Positions 58,852 to 64,000 of a DNA stretch of 64,000 nucleotides are shown piece after piece. The stretch comes from Mantamonas sphyraenae (taxonomy: Eukaryota > CRuMs > Mantamonadidae), in the NCBI GenBank assembly GCA_026936335.1, contig JAPMXV010000010.1, positions 186,001 to 250,000 of the forward strand. The letters are read 5' to 3'. Within the stretch, counting starts at the first letter, position 1; every line of letters starts with the position of its first letter. The notes under the pieces were generated by a model. That model did no database searches and was not told the origin of the DNA. It saw only the letters and a program-made list of their open reading frames with translations. Made by a program: the position numbers and the translations under genes.

Positions 58852-59811
58852 CTGGCCAGCTCCACTCCCGTGCGCAGCGCAAGCTCGGGCATGCTCGCCA
58901 GCGACAAGGTTGTCCATGGCTCTGCATCACACAAGGCCCACGCATCGGCGTTGGAGCAGGCGCCGCCAGCCGAGGGAGGGCCGCAACCCAACACCAAGCC
59001 CAAGTCGCTCCTCAAACAGATCTCCGGCCTGGGCAAGAAGGACCACGGCGACAAGGATAAGGCGAGTTCCACCTCGAGCAGCACCAAAGACGCAGGCGAC
59101 AAGGGAAAGACCGCCAGTGACAAAGGAAGCAGCAGCGGTGGAGGCGGCGGCAACAGCAGCAGCGGCTCCAGCAAGGCGATCGTCGAAGACACCAAAGCAA
59201 AGAAGCCCGGCATGTTTGCCGCCGGCACCAACCTTTTCAAGCGTACAAACTCCAAGGCTCGCATGCGGGACAACAAAAAGATGAAGGAGGTGTCGTTGAT
59301 CACGGGCGACTTTCGCATCACCGTCGTCCGCGCCAGCGGGCTGCGTGCGGCTGATAGCAACGGCACAAGCGATCCGTACTGCACATTTACGTACGGCGGC
59401 ATCACTCACACCACAAAAGTGGTGGAAAAGACTCTGGAGCCCGAGTTTGACGAGGCCTTTGTGTGCACCTTTGACCCCGAAGAGGACACCAAGATTGTCA
59501 TCGACGTCTACGACAAGGATGCCCTCGCCGACGACTTTCTGGGCCGTGTCATCATCGACCTGAAGGAACACATCAAGAAGAACGAGCTGCTGGAGCTGCC
59601 CCTGGGCGAAAAGTCGGTTCGCAGCAAGCGGGACCTCGCCACAGGCACTCTCGAGGTCCATCTGGAAACCCAAAAGATCACCAAGGATATGATCAACAAG
59701 GCCAAAGTGGTGGTCAAGTCTCGCCGCGCCGTCACACCGCCCGCAGGCAGCTTTGACCTCGTCGTGGTGTTTTTCTTCTGCCTCCTCGCCTTTCTCTGGC
59801 GCAACGTATGA
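58226..59811 (+). CDS. Tail-anchored double C2-domain protein
   Basis: Exons 58226-58419 and 58578-59811 (GTACGT...CACAG) join in phase 2; 475 residues. C2A: YLIRVVRAYDLPAADRNGLS, DPFVKL, with Ca2+-binding Asp in the loops (DRNGLSDP, YDKDWNGKDYLGG). C2B (about 59307-59620): FRITVVRASGLRAADSNGTS, DPYCTF and VYDKDALADDFLGR. The linker is Ser, Lys and Gly-rich with a 14-residue Ser run. The last 20 residues are hydrophobic (SFDLVVVFFFCLLAFLWRN), a tail anchor without a long tail behind it. This layout suits Ca2+-dependent membrane tethering or fusion at the ER or another endomembrane, with the C2 domains cytosolic. It resembles plant and protist C2-tail-anchor proteins and ferlin-like C2 pairs rather than synaptotagmin, which is N-terminally anchored. 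Confidence 0.85.
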
Positions 59812-59873
59812 GGCTGCCACCGCGCGCCCCGCACACACCCTGTTACCAACAACCCCTCCTCCTTGCTCTCTCC

Positions 59874-60395
59874 TCACCTGGCCCTGTACAGTTTGTTGAT
59901 CTGATCCAGCAGCGGGTCTGCCTTGCCGTCAACAATCAACGCTTCTTTGATCACCACAGCCGGCCCCACTTCCTCTTGCGTCTCCTCCGTCATGCCGCCA
60001 CCGTCTTCCGTTTCCATGGCACCCACCGCCTGTGTATCCTCCATCTCTCCCCGCTCGTCGCTGTCTTTGCTGCCCTCCTTCTCCTCTGCGTGCACACGTC
60101 GCACCGACGCAGGACTCGACGACCCTGTCGTCGATTGGCGGTCGCTTCCGTCCCTGCTCTTGCGCTGCCTCCTGAACATCTCGTCCACAGTCATGTTTGT
60201 GCCTGCATTCATTCTCCCACGACTGCCTGTTGACGCAGTCGTGGAGCCCTCTACGTTGGCGCCCGCATCCACGTTTGCCACACGCTGCCGCTTCAAGCCC
60301 TCCAGCCGCACCGATTCGCTTTCGGAGTTCACTCGTGCCGTGTCTGGACGCAATGTCCTCGCCTCTTCTGTGCTGTGTGTGTGTGTGGACGACAT
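59874..60395 (-). CDS. Hypothetical acidic/Ser-rich protein
   Basis: An intronless frame of 173 residues from ATG 60395; an earlier in-frame ATG at 60488 would begin 3 bp after the neighbour's stop. The composition is Ser, Thr, Glu and Arg-rich with one basic cluster (MFRRQRKSRDGSDRQ) and an ordered-looking C-terminal end (VVIKEALIVDGKADPLLDQI). I do not recognise it. It is transcribed in the same direction as 60492-61600 and could be an extra exon of that gene only if the 60492 stop were a sequence error. It converges on the C2 gene with 62 bp between stops. Confidence 0.4.
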   Translation of the reverse strand: MSSTHTHSTEEARTLRPDTARVNSESESVRLEGLKRQRVANVDAGANVEGSTTASTGSRGRMNAGTNMTVDEMFRRQRKSRDGSDRQSTTGSSSPASVRRVHAEEKEGSKDSDERGEMEDTQAVGAMETEDGGGMTEETQEEVGPAVVIKEALIVDGKADPLLDQINKLYRAR

Positions 60396-60491
60396 TGAGC
60401 GCTCACGTGCACTTGCAAACGAGGTTGTTTTGTTGTGGCCTCCCCACCGCGCGCTGCTGCCCCACACTCTCAACATTGGCTTCCCCATCCA

Positions 60492-61600
60492 TCAAATCAA
60501 TGGATCGTACGCCCACTGCAGCAGAGCCTGTCGCTGTCGAGGTCGGCACTCGCAATCGCCCTTTTCGCAGTTCTTCTTGACCTGTCCTTCGTGGCGTCGG
60601 AATGAGCGCCAGCGCTGGATCTGCTTGCGGTCCACATCTGGGAGACGGCGTCCCATGTAGTAACGGCAATACCACTGGAACCAGCCGCGCAGGTCGGCGT
60701 CCAGATGCTCCAGACCACCCAGTGGCGACCACTTTTTCTCTCGCCACACCTCCAGTGGCTGCCTACTCTTGATGTTGAAGTAGTTGATGGAAAACGCAGG
60801 CGTTCCAGGGCGAAGCTTGCCCTTTTGCAGTGCCTCCTCGTACCACTCGCGTGGAAACTCCAGAAGGCAGTCGTTCAGGTACTTGCCCTCAAAGACGCCC
60901 ATGCTGAGCATCTCCTTGGGCGTCAGCTTCGGCTCGAATCCCTCGGCGTAGTTCTTGCCCATTTCCTCGTCCAGTGTGTACACATAGTCCTTTTGCATCT
61001 TGTCCCACACGTACACCGTATCCCCCTTGCTGACCTCCTTCTCACTGCGGCAGTACTTCTTGAAATCCTCGTGCTCCAGGATCGCACGCATGTCCTTGGT
61101 GGTTGAGCTGCAATCGGTGCACACACGTCCGCAAACACCATTCCACACCCTTTCTGTGTCAGTTTCCGTGCAACATGCCCCTCCTCGTGCCCCGGCGACT
61201 TCCAGCTTTCGCTGGCGATCACACCCTGCCAAAAACACGCCGGCTTCCCGCCATATGGCTCCGCCCACTCCCTCGGCCATACTCACATCGACGCAATCAT
61301 CTCACGCAGTTCGTTCGGGTACTTCTTTGCCGTCGACTGCTTCTCGTAGCCCAATTTGCTGTAACCGGCCACCTTGTAGTCGTCGTCCCCGTCGTCGCCG
61401 TCGTCGTACCTCAATTCCGCCTCTCGCTTGCTGCTGCTGCTTCTCTTTGCTTTTCCCTTTGCCTTGGCACTCCTTTCGCTCCCTCTCTGCCTCTTCGTGT
61501 CTGATCCTTCACTGTTGCTCGTTTCTCCGTCAACGTTTCCCGTCTCATCGCCCAACACTTCCTCTCGCTTCCTCTTTACGTCTGCGCTCGTGCTACTCAT
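60492..61600 (-). CDS. Conserved protein of unknown function
   Basis: Exons 61600-61287 and 61107-60492 join in phase 2 (GTGAGT...TTGCAG); 309 residues. The first 70 residues are charged, Ser/Lys-rich and bear two basic clusters (KRKREE, KAKGKAKRSSSSKRE) that could act as nuclear signals. The rest looks like a compact globular domain: KEMLSMGVFEGKYLNDCLLE, FPREWYEEA, RGWFQWYCRYYMGRRLPD, RKQIQRWRSFRRHEGQ, then CEKGDCECRPRQRQALLQW. The paired pattern 'GxFxGKYxND...EFPxEWY' and 'GWFQWYxRYYxGRRxPDxDxxQIxRW' seems familiar from hypothetical proteins of fungi, algae and oomycetes, but I know no function. The aromatic/Arg-rich end with three Cys may bind nucleic acid or metal; that is a guess. Confidence 0.7.
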
Positions 61601-61742
61601 GAATGTTCGCAATGGGTGGATGTGGTGTCGATGAATGATCGCGCCGCGTTTGGCAAAAATGACGAGATTTTTTTGTTTGCGGTGGTTCCCCATGCGCGCT
61701 CCCTGCTCGCAATCACACACCCGCGTGCACACATTGCACACA

Positions 61743-62296
61743 TCATGCGGAAGGCTCCACAAGAACATCCCCGGTGATCTCCTCCGGAATGTCCAGGCCC
61801 ATGATGGACAGGATGGTTGGTGCGACGTCGCCCAACTTGCCACCCACAGCCTTGTCCTGCAACTCCTTCTTCACCTGAAAGTCGTGCGTGCAGATGTTGA
61901 AAGGCACCGGTGCACACGTGTGCGCGGTGTGCGGCTCTCCGTTGTTCAGCATCTTTTCCGCGTTGCCGTGATCCGAGGTTACAAACAGCACGTATCCGTG
62001 CTCCTGGCACGCGTCAAAGATCTTGCCAATGGTTGCGTCGGTGGCTGTCACTGCCTCCACCGTCGGCTGGTACTGACCGGTGTGGCCCACCATGTCAGGC
62101 GGAGCCAGGTTGCACATGACAAACTCGTACTTGCCGCTCGCCAGCGCGTTGCACATCGACTCTCCCACTCCTTCCAGACTCATCTCTGGCTTCAGATCAT
62201 ACGTAGCCACCTTGGGCGACGGGACCATCTCGCGCTCCTCACGCTCAAACTGCGCCTCTTGCCCACCGTTGACTAAGGAACACCCATCTGCTGTGT

Positions 62297-62346
<50 letters not shown>

Positions 62347-63638
62347 CAACCATCACGCAGAATTCAACACATCATCTCCGGGCATCAACGTACAAAAGAA
62401 AGTCACGTGCGCGTACTTCTCCGTCTCGGCCGTGTGGAATTGCGTCAGACCCTGCTTGCTGATCCACTCGGAGAGACAGTTGGTCACAGTGTTGGGTGCA
62501 AACAACACCTCAAAGGGAAAGTCGCCCTTGTACTGCGTCATCGTGGCAATGTGCAGCTCTTGCGGCGCCTGTTCCGACAACCAGTCCCCATCCTCGTTGT
62601 AGTCCACCAGCTTCGGTGCCAACTGATCCACCAGACCAAATGTGCTCACGATCTCGCGCATACGGTCGGAGCGAAAGTCGATAAACACCAGAGTGTCCTT
62701 GTTTCCGATGCGGCCCTCGCTGTCTGCGATGATTGGCGTCAGAAACTCGTCCGTCTGACCCTCCTCGTATCGCTTGCGGATTGTGGCCACCGGATCGTCC
62801 GACTCTTCGCCCTTGCCCAGCACAAGGCCCTCCCACGCCACGCGGATGCGCTCCCACCGCGTGTCCCTGTCCATTGCGTAGTACCGCCCCACAATGTCTG
62901 CCACCTTGCCATACTCCAGATCCGCCATGAACGATTGCAAGTCCTCAAGGTACCCTGCCGCAGACGTCGGTGCTGTGTCACGCCCGTCCGCAAAGAAGTG
63001 AACGTAGCTCGTCTCCACCCCTGCCGCCTTGGCTGCCTTCAGCATGCTCTTCAGATGGTCGATGTGAGCGTGCACGCCTCCGTCGCTCACCAGGCCCAGG
63101 AAGTGCACCTTTCCGCCCGACGTTGTCTTGGCACGCTCAAACGCATTGGCCAGTGCCGGAAGCGAGCCCATCTCCTCGTTCTTCACCGCCAGCTCGATGC
63201 GCACAATGTCTGCGTACACACAGACATTCACGCACACACACGTATGCACACACACACACACACACAAACAGCATGGCGCATCGACGACCGTATGTCATTG
63301 GACCGTTCCACGTTCGTGTCAGTTGCTGCTTGGGGAGAGGGCTGGCAACCCTCTTCCGGCTTTGCCAACATGGCCCACCCACCTTGATAAACAACACGCC
63401 CGGCGCCAATGTTCAAATGGCCCACTTCCGAGTTGCCCATGAGGCCCTCGGGCAGACCCACATCCAAACCGTGTGCACACAGCGTCGTGTAGGGAAAGTC
63501 CTTTGCCAGCGCGTCCATCCTCGGCGTCTCTGCCGCTTCCACAGCGTTGCCCTCGCTCTCATCCGACACACCCCATCCATCGATGCAGATCAGGCAAGCC
63601 TTGTTGCGTACTTCGCTCTTGGTATCACTGCTGCTCAT
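61743..63638 (-). CDS. gpmI: Cofactor-independent phosphoglycerate mutase
   Basis: Interconverts 3- and 2-phosphoglycerate with two Mn2+ ions and a phosphoserine. Exons 63638-63383, 63209-62394 and 62272-61743 join in phase; 533 residues, the family norm being about 510-550. An ATG at 63689 would add 17 residues. Motifs: ICIDGWGVS with the first metal Asp, LMGNSEVGHLNIGAGR with the catalytic Ser, VSDGGVHAH, HFFADGRDTAP, FIDFRSDRMREI, HVTFFFNGG across exon join 2/3, LAPPDMVGHTGQY and TSDHGNAEKM. Animals and yeast use the unrelated cofactor-dependent enzyme; plants and many protists use this one. Intron 2 holds (AC)22. Confidence 0.95.
62301..62344. repeat. (AC)22 microsatellite in phosphoglycerate mutase intron 2
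   Basis: An unbroken AC dinucleotide run on the plus strand, read as GT in the transcript. It lies upstream of the branch-point motif at 62293-62299. Shorter runs of the same kind sit in other introns of the window. Confidence 0.95.
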
Positions 63639-63716
63639 GTGTTGCGGCGATTTGCTTTCAGGTGTTGCGACTCGCGCCTGCTCGGCCACTCACCTTTTGC
63701 CAGCGCGTGCCAATCC

Positions 63717-63839
63717 ATGGGTTGTCGTCAGTCCAACGTCGAACGCTTGGACAACGTGCCTGATGCGCGCAAGCAGAAGGAAGACGGTGACGTCGTCGTC
63801 GAGGCTGAACCCTATGAAAAGGCGGAGTCCAGCAGCTGA
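63717..63839 (+). CDS. MGC-start microprotein, possibly lipidated, or first exon of a longer gene
   Basis: ATG 63717 opens 40 codons ending at a TGA. The start MGCRQSNVER fits N-myristoylation at Gly2 with palmitoylation at Cys3, as in small membrane-anchored signalling adaptors such as LAMTOR1. The rest is acidic and polar. It is divergent from phosphoglycerate mutase with 78 bp between starts. It may be complete, or an exon whose donor I cannot fix before the window ends. Confidence 0.4.
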   Translation: MGCRQSNVERLDNVPDARKQKEDGDVVVEAEPYEKAESSS

Positions 63840-63949
63840 GCAAGGTCGCCCCGGGCTCGCCTGCACACACCTCCTCTTCGCTTCCCCACCAACCAGAGAG
63901 GAGCGGTGTTTCATCACGCCGCTCCTCATCCTCCTCCTCTGTTCACTCC

Positions 63950-64000
63950 ATGCCTGCTCCGGGCGAATGGACCACTTTTGTTGCCGCTGCAAAAGTTGCT
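63950..64000 (+). CDS. Possible start of a gene cut by the window end
   Basis: ATG 63950 opens a frame still open at base 64000 (MPAPGEWTTFVAAAKVA). Only 17 codons are visible, so no product can be named and it may not be coding. Confidence 0.2.
   Translation, partial: MPAPGEWTTFVAAAKVA

Overview
This is a GC-rich, gene-dense nuclear segment from a unicellular eukaryote. The evidence is spliceosomal introns (GTAAGT, GTGAGT, GTGCGT or GTACGT donors, CAG acceptors, a CTGAC-type branch-point motif), eukaryote-only protein families, long Ser, Asn, Gln and acidic tracts encoded by triplet repeats, and no operon or Shine-Dalgarno signals. Genes lie on both strands with gaps often under 100 bp. I cannot name the lineage. 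The HSF-type factor, the bacterial-style sugar aminotransferase and the Fanzor-like nuclease would all suit a free-living protist. Several conserved genes carry frame breaks that no GT-AG intron can explain, so the draft sequence probably contains single-base indels.

Layout. 1-1384 (+): 3' part of a FYVE-finger/RGG protein. 1556-13563 (-): a giant LRBA/neurobeachin-type BEACH-WD40 protein. 13637-15007 (+): GlxK-type glycerate kinase. 15039-17804 (+): TPR plus PB1 protein. 17836-19044 (+): small multi-span membrane protein. 19096-23247 (-): USP48-like deubiquitinase. 23343-27544 (-): probable TFIIIC 90-kDa-type subunit. 27602-29427 (+): HSF-type transcription factor. 29456-34572 (-): USP40-like deubiquitinase. 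34727-38173 (-): KH-domain RNA-binding protein. 38292-39893 (-): mitochondrial-type methylene-THF dehydrogenase/cyclohydrolase. 40266-44966 (+): RRP12 ribosome-export factor. 45164-51085 (-): very large Fanzor/TnpB-like putative RNA-guided nuclease. 51700-53615 (-): kelch protein. 53751-55232 (-): DegT/StrS aminotransferase. 55454-58173 (+): PHAF1 (UPF0183) family. 58226-59811 (+): tail-anchored double-C2 protein. 59874-60395 and 60492-61600 (-): two proteins of unknown function. 61743-63638 (-): cofactor-independent phosphoglycerate mutase. 63717-63839 (+): a 40-residue MGC-start microprotein.

Most of the window is housekeeping: endomembrane and autophagy factors (FYVE, BEACH, PHAF1, C2), ubiquitin removal, gene expression (TFIIIC, HSF, RRP12, KH) and central metabolism (glycerate kinase and phosphoglycerate mutase both act at the phosphoglycerate node; the folate enzyme supplies one-carbon units). 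The exception is the 5.9-kb Fanzor-like gene. Its C-terminal RuvC core and Cys4 finger follow the eukaryotic TnpB pattern, behind about 1,500 residues I cannot assign. An 80-nt multi-hairpin element lies just beyond its 3' end.
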